Below are positions 17,645 through 26,150 of a stretch of DNA of 64,000 nt, piece by piece. Below the pieces are notes generated by a model. It was not told where the DNA came from. It saw only the letters and a list, made by a program, of their open reading frames with translations, and ran no database searches. Source of the stretch: Hyphomicrobium_A sp963728165 (GTDB lineage: Bacteria > Pseudomonadota > Alphaproteobacteria > Rhizobiales > Hyphomicrobiaceae); assembly GCA_963728165.1 (NCBI GenBank), contig CAVSIY010000007.1, positions 124,001 through 188,000 on the forward strand. The letters are read 5' to 3'. Numbering within the stretch: position 1 is the stretch's first letter; every line of letters begins with the position of its first letter. The position numbers and the translations under genes are program-made.

Positions 17645-18727
17645 ATGCTGTACGAGCTCGTGAACTTCAGTGACCAGATCGGGGTGCTGAATGTTTTCCG
17701 CTACATCACCTTCCGCACCGGGGGGGCGATCTTTACAGCGCTGCTGTTCGTCATGCTGTTCGGGCCGGGCATCATCGACTTGTTGCGGGTGAAGCAGGGC
17801 AAGGGCCAGCCGATCCGCGATGACGGCCCCAAGGGGCATCTTCTGAAAATCGGCACGCCGACGATGGGCGGGATCATGATCATCGCCGGCGTCACCGTAG
17901 CGACGCTGCTGTGGGCGCACCTGGGCAACCCTTACATCTGGATCGTGCTGGGTGTCACCTTGAGCTACGGCGCCATCGGCTTCTACGACGACTACCTCAA
18001 GGTGACGCGGCGCTCGACCTCGGGCTTCTCGCGCCGCTTCCGTTTCGGGCTCGAGGTTGTGGTGGCAGCCATCGCGACCGCTCTCGTGATGTGGCTCGGC
18101 CCCCCGGAAATCTCCGACGTGCTCACTGTGCCCTTCTTCAAGAACGTGGTGCTGGTGCTGGGGCCGTTCTTCGTCCTCGTCGGCATCATCGTCATCGCCG
18201 GCGCCGGCAACGCGGTCAATCTGACGGACGGCCTCGATGGCCTCGCCATCGTGCCGGTGATGATCGCGGCGGCAACCTTCGGCCTCATCTCCTACCTGAT
18301 CGGCAACGCCAAGTTTGCAGGGTATCTGCAGATCCACTACGTGGCCGGCACCGGCGAGCTTTCGATCATCTGCGGCGCGCTGATCGGCGCCGGTCTGGGC
18401 TTCCTGTGGTTCAACGCGCCGCCCGCCATGATCTTCATGGGCGATACGGGCTCGCTGTCGCTCGGCGGCGCGCTCGGCGCCATCGCGGTCGCGACTAAGC
18501 ACGAGATCGTGCTGGCGATCGTCGGCGGTCTGTTCGTCTTGGAGACGATGTCGGTCATCATCCAGGTGGCGTCCTATCGAATGACGGGCAAGCGCGTGTT
18601 CCGCATGGCGCCGCTGCACCACCACTACGAGCAACAGGGCTGGCAGGAATCGACCGTCGTCGTGCGCTTCTGGATCATCTCGGTGGTGCTGGCGCTCGTC
18701 GGCCTCGCCACGCTGAAGTTGCGTTGA
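17645..18727 (+). CDS. mraY: Phospho-MurNAc-pentapeptide translocase
   Basis: MraY transfers phospho-MurNAc-pentapeptide from UDP to undecaprenyl phosphate, making lipid I at the inner membrane. The 360-residue product has about ten hydrophobic helices and all diagnostic loops: KGTPTMGG-like KIGTPTMGG, the Asp-rich FYDDYLK, NLTDGLDGLA, FNAPPAMIFMGDTGSLSLG and the histidine loop PLHHHYEQQGW. Length is exactly usual. GGAGGGG lies five bases before the ATG. It is followed by murD after 39 bases. All residues needed for magnesium and uridine binding appear to be present. Confidence 0.97.
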   Translation: MLYELVNFSDQIGVLNVFRYITFRTGGAIFTALLFVMLFGPGIIDLLRVKQGKGQPIRDDGPKGHLLKIGTPTMGGIMIIAGVTVATLLWAHLGNPYIWIVLGVTLSYGAIGFYDDYLKVTRRSTSGFSRRFRFGLEVVVAAIATALVMWLGPPEISDVLTVPFFKNVVLVLGPFFVLVGIIVIAGAGNAVNLTDGLDGLAIVPVMIAAATFGLISYLIGNAKFAGYLQIHYVAGTGELSIICGALIGAGLGFLWFNAPPAMIFMGDTGSLSLGGALGAIAVATKHEIVLAIVGGLFVLETMSVIIQVASYRMTGKRVFRMAPLHHHYEQQGWQESTVVVRFWIISVVLALVGLATLKLR

Positions 18728-18766
18728 ACGCCACGATCCTCGCGTAAATCGCGTTAGATTGACCCC

Positions 18767-20191
18767 ATGATTCGCATCACCACGTTCAAGGGCAGGCGGG
18801 TCGCGGTGTTCGGCCTCGGAGCGTCGGGCATCGCAACCGTCAAGGCGCTCATGCAGGGTGGCGCCGATGTGGTGGCGAGCGACGACAACGCCGACAGCCG
18901 CGCCGCGGCGGCCGCCGCCGGCATTCCGACCGCGGACCTCAGCGAAACAAACTGGGCTACCTTCAACGCGCTCGTCGTCGCCCCAGGCATTCCTTTGACG
19001 CACCCTGAGCCGCACTGGGCGGTGCGACAGGCGAAACTCGCTGGCGTGGAGGTGATCGGCGACTTGGAGCTGTTCGTGCGCGAGCGGCGTCTGCAACCCT
19101 TCGACGTTCCCTTCATCGCCATCACCGGCACCAACGGCAAGTCGACGACGACGGCGCTCATCGCGCACATCCTCAAAGAGGCCGGCCGCGACGTGGAGGT
19201 CGGGGGTAACATCGGCACCGCGATGCTGTCGCTCCAGCCCTTTGCGCCGGGGCGCCACTACGTCATCGAATGCTCGTCCTACCAGATCGATCTGGCGCCG
19301 AGCCTTGATGCGACGGTGGGCGTCCTGCTCAACATCACGCCCGACCATCTCGACCGCCATGGCACCATCGAGAACTACGCTGCCATCAAGGCACGCTTGG
19401 TGCGTCTGGCGCAAAAGGCCGTCATCGGCATCGACGACGCCTATTGTCGCGCCATCGCCGAGCAAATGCGCGCAGACGGCGCGCACGATGCCCCATCTGT
19501 GGTGCTGCGGATCTCGACGCGAGCGGGTGCGGACTGCGAGATCGGCGTCGACGGGTCGCGCGTTGTGCTCAACGAGGGCGGCCGCAAGACGGAGATTGCC
19601 GACTTGTCGGGCATCGGCTCCTTGCGGGGGATGCACAACGCCGAGAACGCCTGCGCCGCATCGGCGGCCCTTATACTGCTGCCCGAGCCGCTCGCGTCCG
19701 AGCGGATCGCTGCCGGCATGCGCACGTTCCCCGGGCTCGCTCACCGCATGGAGGAGCTCGGCCGGCTAGGGCGCACGCTCTTTGTCAACGATTCCAAGGC
19801 GACCAACGCCGATTCGGCGGAGAAGGCGCTGTCGTCGTTTGCCGGTGCCATTTACTGGATCCTCGGCGGCAAGCCCAAGGAGGGCGGCATCGCAAGCCTT
19901 AAGCCCCTCTTCCCGCGCGTCGCCAAGGCCTATCTGATCGGCGCGGCGACGGAGGACTTCGCGGCGACGCTTGACGGCAGGGTTTCCTATGAGCGCTGCG
20001 GGACGCTCGACGTCGCGGTTGCGGCTGCAGCGCGCGATGCCGAGGCGAGCCCGGACGCCGAGCCAGTCGTCCTTCTGTCGCCGGCCTGCGCCTCCTTCGA
20101 CCAGTACCGCAACTTCGAGGTGCGCGGCGACGCCTTCCGCTCAGCTGTCTCGGCGTTGCCGGGCATTGCGCTCAACAGGAGTGCGGCATGA
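18767..20191 (+). CDS. murD: UDP-MurNAc-L-alanine:D-glutamate ligase
   Basis: MurD adds D-glutamate to UDP-MurNAc-L-alanine in the cytoplasm. The 474-residue product begins with the UDP-binding fold (VAVFGLGASGIATVKAL), continues with the ATP loop TGTNGKSTTTAL, the central ECSSYQIDL and LNITPDHLDRH, and a C-terminal domain with NDSKATNADSAEKAL and WILGGKPKEGG. Substrate residues typical of MurD, not MurC or MurE, are present. Length is slightly over the common 440-450. No clear Shine-Dalgarno sequence is seen. The stop overlaps ftsW by four bases, giving coupled translation. Confidence 0.95.
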   Translation: MIRITTFKGRRVAVFGLGASGIATVKALMQGGADVVASDDNADSRAAAAAAGIPTADLSETNWATFNALVVAPGIPLTHPEPHWAVRQAKLAGVEVIGDLELFVRERRLQPFDVPFIAITGTNGKSTTTALIAHILKEAGRDVEVGGNIGTAMLSLQPFAPGRHYVIECSSYQIDLAPSLDATVGVLLNITPDHLDRHGTIENYAAIKARLVRLAQKAVIGIDDAYCRAIAEQMRADGAHDAPSVVLRISTRAGADCEIGVDGSRVVLNEGGRKTEIADLSGIGSLRGMHNAENACAASAALILLPEPLASERIAAGMRTFPGLAHRMEELGRLGRTLFVNDSKATNADSAEKALSSFAGAIYWILGGKPKEGGIASLKPLFPRVAKAYLIGAATEDFAATLDGRVSYERCGTLDVAVAAAARDAEASPDAEPVVLLSPACASFDQYRNFEVRGDAFRSAVSALPGIALNRSAA

Positions 20192-21366
20192 GGGTGTCGC
20201 GCGCCGACCGGAGCCGCGTTGCCGAATGGTGGTTCACTGTCGACCACGCACTTGTGGTCGCCATCCTGGCCATCGTCGGCGCAGGTCTGGTGTTTTCGCT
20301 CGCCGCCAGCCCGGCGGTCGCCATCAGGAAGGGCTTGCCCACCTACTACTTCGTCGAGCGCCACTTCATCTTCTCGGCCGCTGGCGTTCTCACCATGCTG
20401 GCGGTGTCCCTGTTCTCGCCGCGCGGCGTGCGGCGCTTTGCGCTCTTCCTGCTCGTCGTCTCCGTCGGCGGCATGGTCGCCGTGCACCTCATCGGTGCGG
20501 AGGTCAACGGGGCCCGGCGCTGGTTGTCCTTCGGCGGCCATTCGATCCAGCCTTCGGAGTTCGCCAAGCCCGCCTTCGTCGTGGTCGCGGCCTGGCTCTT
20601 CGCTGAGAGCGAGAAACGCCACGACATGCCGGCAGTGCCTTTGGCCATTCTTCTGGCGGCCCTGCTTGCCGGCCTCCTGCTGGCAGAGCCCGATGTCGGT
20701 CAGACGCTGCTCCTGTGCGTGGTGTGGGGCGTGCTCTACTATCTTTCGGGACAGCCGCTGCTCGGCGCCGGCGTCGTCGGCGCCTGCGGCGTGCTGGGGC
20801 TCGTTTTCGCCTATTCGAGCTTCGACCACGTGCGCATACGCGTCGACCGCTTCTTCTCCTCAGCGCCGAGCGACTATTCCCAGCTCGATCGCGCCATCAA
20901 GTCGTTTTCCGAAGGCGGGTTCTTGGGCCGCGGGCCGGGCGAAGGCACCATCAAGACCGTGCTGCCCGACGCGCATACGGACTTCATCTTTGCGGTCGTA
21001 GCCGAGGAGTACGGGGTGATTGCCTGTCTCATGCTCGTCGGTCTCTTTGCCTTCGTTGTCATGCGCGCGCTGATCAAGGCGGCCCAGGAGCCCGACGCGG
21101 CGACGCGCCTCGCCATCCAGGGACTGGCGTTGTTGTTCGGCCTCCAGGCTTTGATCAACATGGGCGTCAACGTCGGCTTGCTGCCGGCCAAGGGCATCAC
21201 GCTTCCCTTCATCTCGGCGGGCGGATCGTCGACGCTCGCCGTGTCGATCACGCTCGGCATGCTGCTGGCGCTGACGCGGCGGCGCCCCGACCTCGCACGC
21301 GTGAAGAAGCCGCGGCTGATGCCACACATGTCGGGCCTCGAGCCGACGGGACAGGTGCGCAAGTGA
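20188..21366 (+). CDS. ftsW: Septal peptidoglycan glycosyltransferase FtsW
   Basis: FtsW is a SEDS-family polytopic membrane enzyme that polymerises lipid II at the septum together with FtsI. The 392-residue product has about ten hydrophobic segments and the SEDS hallmarks GARRWLSFGGHSIQPSEFAK, LLLAEPDVGQTLLL (with the catalytic aspartate), GRGPGEGTIKTVLPDAHTDF, AVVAEEYGVI and LPFISAGGSS. It overlaps murD by four bases and murG by one base (TGATG). The order murD-ftsW-murG is the standard one. Length fits the family. The short cytoplasmic head starts MRVSRADRSRVAEWW. Confidence 0.95.
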   Translation: MRVSRADRSRVAEWWFTVDHALVVAILAIVGAGLVFSLAASPAVAIRKGLPTYYFVERHFIFSAAGVLTMLAVSLFSPRGVRRFALFLLVVSVGGMVAVHLIGAEVNGARRWLSFGGHSIQPSEFAKPAFVVVAAWLFAESEKRHDMPAVPLAILLAALLAGLLLAEPDVGQTLLLCVVWGVLYYLSGQPLLGAGVVGACGVLGLVFAYSSFDHVRIRVDRFFSSAPSDYSQLDRAIKSFSEGGFLGRGPGEGTIKTVLPDAHTDFIFAVVAEEYGVIACLMLVGLFAFVVMRALIKAAQEPDAATRLAIQGLALLFGLQALINMGVNVGLLPAKGITLPFISAGGSSTLAVSITLGMLLALTRRRPDLARVKKPRLMPHMSGLEPTGQVRK

Positions 21367-22469
21367 TGCACGACGCCACATCGGTCCTGCTGGCGGCGGG
21401 CGGCACGGGCGGACACCTGTTTCCCGCCCAGGCACTGGCTGAGGAGCTGCAGCGCCGCGCCATACTGGTCGATCTCGTGACCGACATGCGCGGCGACCGC
21501 TACGGCACCGGCTTTCCGGCGCGCCAGATCTATCGCGTGCCTGCCGCCACGCTGGCGGGACGCTCGCCGGCGGCGATGACGCGCACTGCGGTTCTGCTCG
21601 CGCGCGGCCTCGTGGCGGCGTTCGGGTTGCTCGGAAAGGTGAAGCCCGCAGCCGTCGTGGGGTTCGGCGGCTATCCTACCTTTCCGCCGCTCAAGGCCGC
21701 GAGCCTGCGTAGCATCCCCACGGCGCTGCACGAGCAGAATGCGGTGCTCGGCCGCGCCAACCGCATGCTGGCCAAAGGCGTGACACGGATCGCCACCTCG
21801 TTCGAGACGACGAAATTTCTCGGCCCCGAGCTGCAGGCCAAGGCGACCCTCACCGGCAACCCGGTGCGTTCCGCCGTGATTGATGCCGCCGCGCGGGCCT
21901 TTGCCAAGCCCGATCCTGCCGGCCCAATCGAGCTCGTCGTGTTCGGCGGTAGCCAGGGGGCCCGTTTCTTCTCCGAAACCGTGCCACCGGCGCTCGCCCG
22001 TCTCCCTGCCGAGGTGCGGGCGCGCCTCAATGTGGTGCAACAGGCGCGCGCCGAGGACGTCGAGGCGGTGGTCGCCGCCTACCGCGATGCCGGCATTCGC
22101 GCCGAGGTGGCGGCCTTCTTCCGCGACCTGCCGCAGCGCATGGCCGGCGCCCACCTCGTCATCGCCCGCTCCGGCGCCTCCACGGTGGCCGAGCTGACGG
22201 TCATCGGACGCCCGTCGATCCTGGTTCCGTTGCCGCACGCCCTCGACAACGACCAGCTCCAGAACGCGGGCCGGCTTGCCGAATCGGGCGCGGCTTGGTG
22301 TATCGAGCAGAAGGATCTCTCGCCGGAGCGCCTGGCCGGCGATATCGGTGCACTTCTCGGCCATCCTGATAGGCTGGCCGCAGCTGCCGCCGCCGCCAAG
22401 CGGCTGGGGCGGCCCGACGCGGTGGGCCGCCTGGCGGACCTTGTGGAGTCCCTGATGAGACGGGGGTAA
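21366..22469 (+). CDS. murG: Lipid II synthase MurG
   Basis: MurG transfers GlcNAc from UDP-GlcNAc to lipid I on the inner face of the membrane. The 367-residue product has the glycine loop AAGGTGGHLFPAQALAEEL at the start, VGFGGYPTFPPLKAA, HEQNAVLGRANRML, a second glycine loop VVFGGSQGARFFSE, and the donor-site IARSGASTVAELTVIGRPSILVPLPHALDNDQ (segments given separately in order). Histidine and glutamate of the active site appear present. The start is the ATG that overlaps the ftsW stop by one base; a long upstream frame is a shadow of ftsW. The following 246-base gap to murC holds two palindromes. Confidence 0.95.
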   Translation: MHDATSVLLAAGGTGGHLFPAQALAEELQRRAILVDLVTDMRGDRYGTGFPARQIYRVPAATLAGRSPAAMTRTAVLLARGLVAAFGLLGKVKPAAVVGFGGYPTFPPLKAASLRSIPTALHEQNAVLGRANRMLAKGVTRIATSFETTKFLGPELQAKATLTGNPVRSAVIDAAARAFAKPDPAGPIELVVFGGSQGARFFSETVPPALARLPAEVRARLNVVQQARAEDVEAVVAAYRDAGIRAEVAAFFRDLPQRMAGAHLVIARSGASTVAELTVIGRPSILVPLPHALDNDQLQNAGRLAESGAAWCIEQKDLSPERLAGDIGALLGHPDRLAAAAAAAKRLGRPDAVGRLADLVESLMRRG

Positions 22470-22506
22470 GACTCATTGTAGCCGGCGCCATAAGCGGGCC
22501 ACGAAG

Positions 22507-22582
22507 CTAGTGTGATGATTGAGAAATTCGCCGGTTCTGGCGGCAAGGCTCTCAGCGAATTTCTCGATCTGAATCACACTAG
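22507..22582. repeat. Palindromic element 1, CTAGTGTGAT/ATCACACTAG
   Basis: The left arm CTAGTGTGAT, then TTGAGAAATTCGC (with two extra bases), mirrors the right arm GCGAATTTCTCGATC, then ATCACACTAG. The arms frame a loop of about 23 bases. As RNA it would fold into a long hairpin in the murG-murC gap. It looks like a small extragenic palindrome unit rather than a terminator, as there is no T-run. Confidence 0.75.
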
Positions 22583-22595
22583 CAATTCTATAGGA

Positions 22596-22673
22596 CTAGT
22601 GTCCCTTATGATTCCGAAGTTCGCTCCTGAGCCTAGCGTCCAACACCGGCGAGCTTCGGAATCGGGACACTAG
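22596..22673. repeat. Palindromic element 2, CTAGTGTCCC/GGGACACTAG
   Basis: The left arm CTAGTGTCCC followed by GATTCCGAAG (after a short TTAT insert) mirrors the right arm CTTCGGAATC then GGGACACTAG. It sits 13 bases after element 1 and shares the outer CTAGTGT/ACACTAG ends, although the inner stems are unrelated. This suggests two units of one mobile palindrome class placed in tandem. Confidence 0.75.
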
Positions 22674-22715
22674 CGGCATTACGCAGGATTGAGGGGACGA
22701 GGGAAGTCTAACACC

Positions 22716-24155
22716 ATGCAAATGCCCCGCGAGATCGGGACCTTCCATATCATCGGCATCGGCGGCATCGGCATGAGCGCCATCGCCGAGATCCTGCAGG
22801 CCAAAGGCTATGCGGTCCAGGGAAGCGACCAGAAGGATAGCGCCAACGTGCGCCGCCTGCGCGCCAAAGGCGTCCGCGTGTTCATTGGGCACGATCCGGT
22901 GAATCTTGTGGGCGCGCGCTACGTGGTCATCTCGAGCGCAGTGAAGCCCGCCAATCCTGAGCTGGAGGCCGCCCGCGCCAAGGGATTGCCGGTGATCCGC
23001 CGCGCCGAGATGCTGGCCGAGCTGATGCGGCTCTATTCCACCGTCTCCGTGACTGGCACCCACGGCAAGACCACGACCACATCCCTGCTCGCCCACATCT
23101 TCACCGCCAGCGGGACAGATCCCACCGTCATCTCCGGCGGCATCATCGCCGACTGGCTGACGAATGCACGCCTCGGCAAAGGAAAGTGGATGATCGTGGA
23201 GGCGGACGAGTCCGACGGCACCTTCGTCAGGCTCCCGACCGAGATCGGCATCGTCACCAACATCGACCCGGAGCACCTCGACCACTTCAAGACGGTCGAG
23301 AACATGCATCGCGAGTTCGAGACCTTTTTGCGCAACATTCCCTTCTATGGGCTCGCCGTTGCCTGCATCGACCACCCCGTGGTGCGCCAGATGATCGAGC
23401 GGCTCGAGCTGCGCCGCGACGGACGCCGGCTCCTGACCTACGGCACCTCGGCGGATGCCGATCTGCTGCTGCGCGGGCTCAGCCATGAGCGCGGCGCCAT
23501 CGTCATCGACGTCGACCTCGGATCTCGCGTGCACGGTGGCGAGCGCCAGATCCGCGGCTGGATGATCCCCGTCCTCGGCGAGCACAACGCGCTCAATGCG
23601 CTCGCCGCCATCGCGACCGCCGCCGAAGCCGGCATTCCCGACGAGGCCATCCGCAAGTGCCTGGCGAGCTTCAAGGGCGTAAAGCGACGCTTCGAGCTGA
23701 CGGGCACCTGGAACGACGCCGCGATCTACGACGACTACGCGCATCATCCCACCGAGATCGCGGCGGTGCTGGCGGCGGCGCGCGCCGGCGTTCCGGGGCG
23801 CCTCATCGCCGTGTTCGAGCCGCACCGCTACAGCCGCGTGCACGACCTCTTCGCCGAGTTCTGCGCCTGCTTCCGCGACGCCGACAGCGTGATCGTGGCC
23901 CCGCTCTACTCGGCCGGCGAGCAGCCCATTGCGGGAATCGACCACCACTACATGGCCGAAGGCATTCGTGCGGCAGGGCATCCCGCCCCCATCGCCATCG
24001 ACGACCCGCGGGACCTGGTGCCACTTCTGCGCCGCATCGTGCGCCCGGGCGACACCGTCGTTTGCCTCGGTGCCGGCATGTCGACCGAATGGGCGCATGC
24101 GCTCCCCGATTGGCTCGGCGCCGAGGAGCCGCGTCGCGCCGGAGGCGCGCTATGA
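22716..24155 (+). CDS. murC: UDP-MurNAc:L-alanine ligase
   Basis: MurC makes UDP-MurNAc-L-alanine, the first peptide step. The 479-residue product has the UDP-binding IIGIGGIGMSAIAEIL, the ATP loop VTGTHGKTTTTSLL, VEADESDGTFVRL, NIDPEHLDHF, and the C-terminal YDDYAHHPTEI and FEPHRYSR, all MurC marks. The ATG follows GGGAAG by about nine bases; a TTG 27 bases earlier is rejected. It stands after the palindrome-bearing gap, so it may have its own promoter. Its last codons form the first copy of a 25-base tandem repeat that continues into the murB leader, so its C-terminus (GGAL) may vary between strains. Confidence 0.95.
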   Translation: MQMPREIGTFHIIGIGGIGMSAIAEILQAKGYAVQGSDQKDSANVRRLRAKGVRVFIGHDPVNLVGARYVVISSAVKPANPELEAARAKGLPVIRRAEMLAELMRLYSTVSVTGTHGKTTTTSLLAHIFTASGTDPTVISGGIIADWLTNARLGKGKWMIVEADESDGTFVRLPTEIGIVTNIDPEHLDHFKTVENMHREFETFLRNIPFYGLAVACIDHPVVRQMIERLELRRDGRRLLTYGTSADADLLLRGLSHERGAIVIDVDLGSRVHGGERQIRGWMIPVLGEHNALNALAAIATAAEAGIPDEAIRKCLASFKGVKRRFELTGTWNDAAIYDDYAHHPTEIAAVLAAARAGVPGRLIAVFEPHRYSRVHDLFAEFCACFRDADSVIVAPLYSAGEQPIAGIDHHYMAEGIRAAGHPAPIAIDDPRDLVPLLRRIVRPGDTVVCLGAGMSTEWAHALPDWLGAEEPRRAGGAL

Positions 24156-24238
24156 ATCGTGCGCCGGAGGCGCGCTATGAATCGTGTGCCGGAGGCGCGC
24201 TATAAGGAAGCGCCCTAAGACTTGCGCCGGAGGCGCCC
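24136..24238 (+). repeat. 25-base tandem repeat spanning the murC end and murB leader
   Basis: Two full units at 24136-24160 and 24161-24185 read GCGCCGGAGGCGCGCTATGA then ATCGT. A third, imperfect unit (24186-24204) and a fourth core (24224-24238, GCGCCGGAGGCGCCC) follow. Each unit contains a GCGCC/GGCGC inverted pair and the string GGAGG followed by ATG or TTG, that is, a ribosome site with a start codon. The last copy provides the site used by murB. Confidence 0.85.
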
Positions 24239-24239
24239 G

Positions 24240-25205
24240 TTGACGTTTCCCGACCTCACTGCCGACCTCATGGCCAAGCTGCCCGAGCTCAAGGGGCGGC
24301 TTTCGGCCAACGTACTGCTCGCCGACATCACCTGGTTCCGCGTGGGCGGACCGGCGCAGGTGTTGTTCGCACCGGCCGACGAGACGGATCTGGCCTACTT
24401 CCTCAAGGGCATCCCGCCGGATCTGCCCGTGACCGTGGTGGGGCTCGGATCCAATCTGCTGGTGCGCGACGGCGGCCTGCCTGGCGCGGTCATTCGCTTG
24501 GGGCGCGGCTTCGCCGCCGTCACGGCGGAACCAGACCATAAAGTGCGCTCGGGCACCGCAGTCCCCGACGTAAAGGTTGCCCGTGCGGCGGCCGAGGCGG
24601 GGATTGCCGGGCTCGCGTTCTATCGCGGCATTCCGGGCTCGGTCGGCGGGGCGCTGCGGATGAACGCCGGCGCGCACGGATGCGAGACCAAGGACGTGCT
24701 GATCGCCGCGCGCGCCGTCGACCGCAAAGGCAACGTACATGTGCTGTCGCTCGCCGACATGGGCTTCACCTATCGCCACGCGAGCGTGCCCGACGATTTC
24801 ATCCTCACCGAGGCGCTATTCCAGGGAACGCGCGGCGATCCCGCCGCGATCCTGCGCGAGATGGAGGAGGTCGCCGACTACCGCGAGAAGAACCAGCCCA
24901 TCCGCGAGCGCACCGGCGGCTCGACCTTCAAGAATCCGGAAGGGACCAGCGCCTGGAAGCTGATCGATGAGGCCGGCTGCCGGGGTTTGCGCGTGGGTGG
25001 GGCGAAAGTGTCGGACATGCACTGCAACTTTCTCATCAACGAGGGCGGCGCCACGGCCGAGGACATCGAGCGGCTGGGCGAGACCGTGCGTGCGCGCGTC
25101 AAGGCCCGCTCCGGCGTGTCGCTGCAGTGGGAGATTATTCGCTTAGGGCTGCCGCTTCCCGGTTGCCCGACGGGTGAAGCGCTGGCGGAGGCAAGCGTCA
25201 CATGA
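24240..25205 (+). CDS. murB: UDP-N-acetylenolpyruvoylglucosamine reductase
   Basis: MurB reduces the enolpyruvyl group to give UDP-MurNAc, using FAD and NADPH. The 321-residue product has the FAD-domain marks WFRVGGPAQVLF and VVGLGSNLLVRDGGLPG, then GIPGSVGGALRMNAGAHG, YRHASVPDDFILTEA, and the catalytic region RTGGSTFKNPEG (with the active serine) ending in LINEGGATAEDIERL and the conserved late glutamate. The start is TTG at 24240, six bases after GGAGG. That ribosome site is the last copy of a tandem repeat; upstream copies offer ATG codons that lead only to short frames. It overlaps ddl by four bases. Confidence 0.95.
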   Translation: MTFPDLTADLMAKLPELKGRLSANVLLADITWFRVGGPAQVLFAPADETDLAYFLKGIPPDLPVTVVGLGSNLLVRDGGLPGAVIRLGRGFAAVTAEPDHKVRSGTAVPDVKVARAAAEAGIAGLAFYRGIPGSVGGALRMNAGAHGCETKDVLIAARAVDRKGNVHVLSLADMGFTYRHASVPDDFILTEALFQGTRGDPAAILREMEEVADYREKNQPIRERTGGSTFKNPEGTSAWKLIDEAGCRGLRVGGAKVSDMHCNFLINEGGATAEDIERLGETVRARVKARSGVSLQWEIIRLGLPLPGCPTGEALAEASVT

Positions 25206-26150
25206 TCGGACAAGCGCCGCCGCGCACCCACGACCACGTCGCCGTGCTGATGGGCGGCTGGTCGGCGGAACGCGAGATCAGCCTCAAGTCGGGTGCGGCC
25301 GTCACCGCCGCGCTGGAGCGGGAGGGCTACCGCGTCACTAGCGTCGATGTTGCGCGCGACGTCGCCGCCCGGCTCGCTGAGATCAAGCCCGACGTCTGCT
25401 TCAATGCCCTGCACGGCCGCTTCGGTGAGGACGGCTGCATGCAGGGCGTGCTCGAATGCCTCGGCATTCCCTACACGCACTCGGGCGTGCTCGCCTCGGC
25501 GCTTGCCATGCACAAGGAGCGCGCCAAGGACGTGATGCGTCCGGCCGGCGTGCCGGTCGCCGACGCCGAGGTGGTGACGCGCAAGGAAGCGATGGATCGC
25601 CACGTCCTGAAGCCGCCCTACGTGGTGAAGCCGGTGGCGGAAGGATCGAGCGTCGGCGTGGTCATCGTCGCCGACGGCGCCAATCGCCCGCCGGAGGCGA
25701 TCATGAAGGGGGGGGACCCCGACGAGCTCGTCATGGTCGAGCGCTATATCGCCGGGCGCGAGCTCACTTGCGCTCTGATCGGCGACTTCGTGTCGGACGT
25801 CATCGAGATCGTGCCCTTGAAGGGGCTTTCCTTCTACGACTACGAGGCCAAGTACGCGCCCGGCGGCTCGCGTCACGCGCTTCCGGCCGAAATTTTACCC
25901 GATGTTTACCAATTGGTCCGGAAATACACATTGGCCGCCTGCAGGGCGCTCGGCATGTCGGGGCGCGGCGCGGGCGGATTTTCGCTACGACGACCGGACC
26001 GATGGGACAGGCGAGCTGATTTGCCTCGAGGTCAACACCCAGCCGGGGATGACCGAGACCTCGCTGGTGCCTGAGCTGGCGCAACACGCGGGATGGTCAT
26101 TCGGTGAGCTCGTGCGTTGGCTGGTCGAGGACGCGAGTTGCAACAGGTAG
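25202..26150 (+). CDS. ddl: D-alanine:D-alanine ligase, interrupted by one frameshift
   Basis: Ddl joins two D-alanines with ATP for use by MurF. The first frame has VAVLMGGWSAEREISLKSG, ALHGRFGEDGCMQGVLE, PYVVKPVAEGSSVGV and the omega-loop YDYEAKYAPGGSRH, as expected. At a GGGG run (25960-25963) the frame breaks; the remaining essential C-terminus, ADFRYDD, ELICLEVNTQPGMTE and SLVPELAQHAGWSFGELV, continues in the next frame to 26150. Removing one G restores a normal protein of about 315 residues. The conserved ATP and magnesium residues lie after the break, so the gene as written would be dead. A sequencing error is likely, unless another ddl exists. The product acts in the cytoplasm. Confidence 0.9.
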
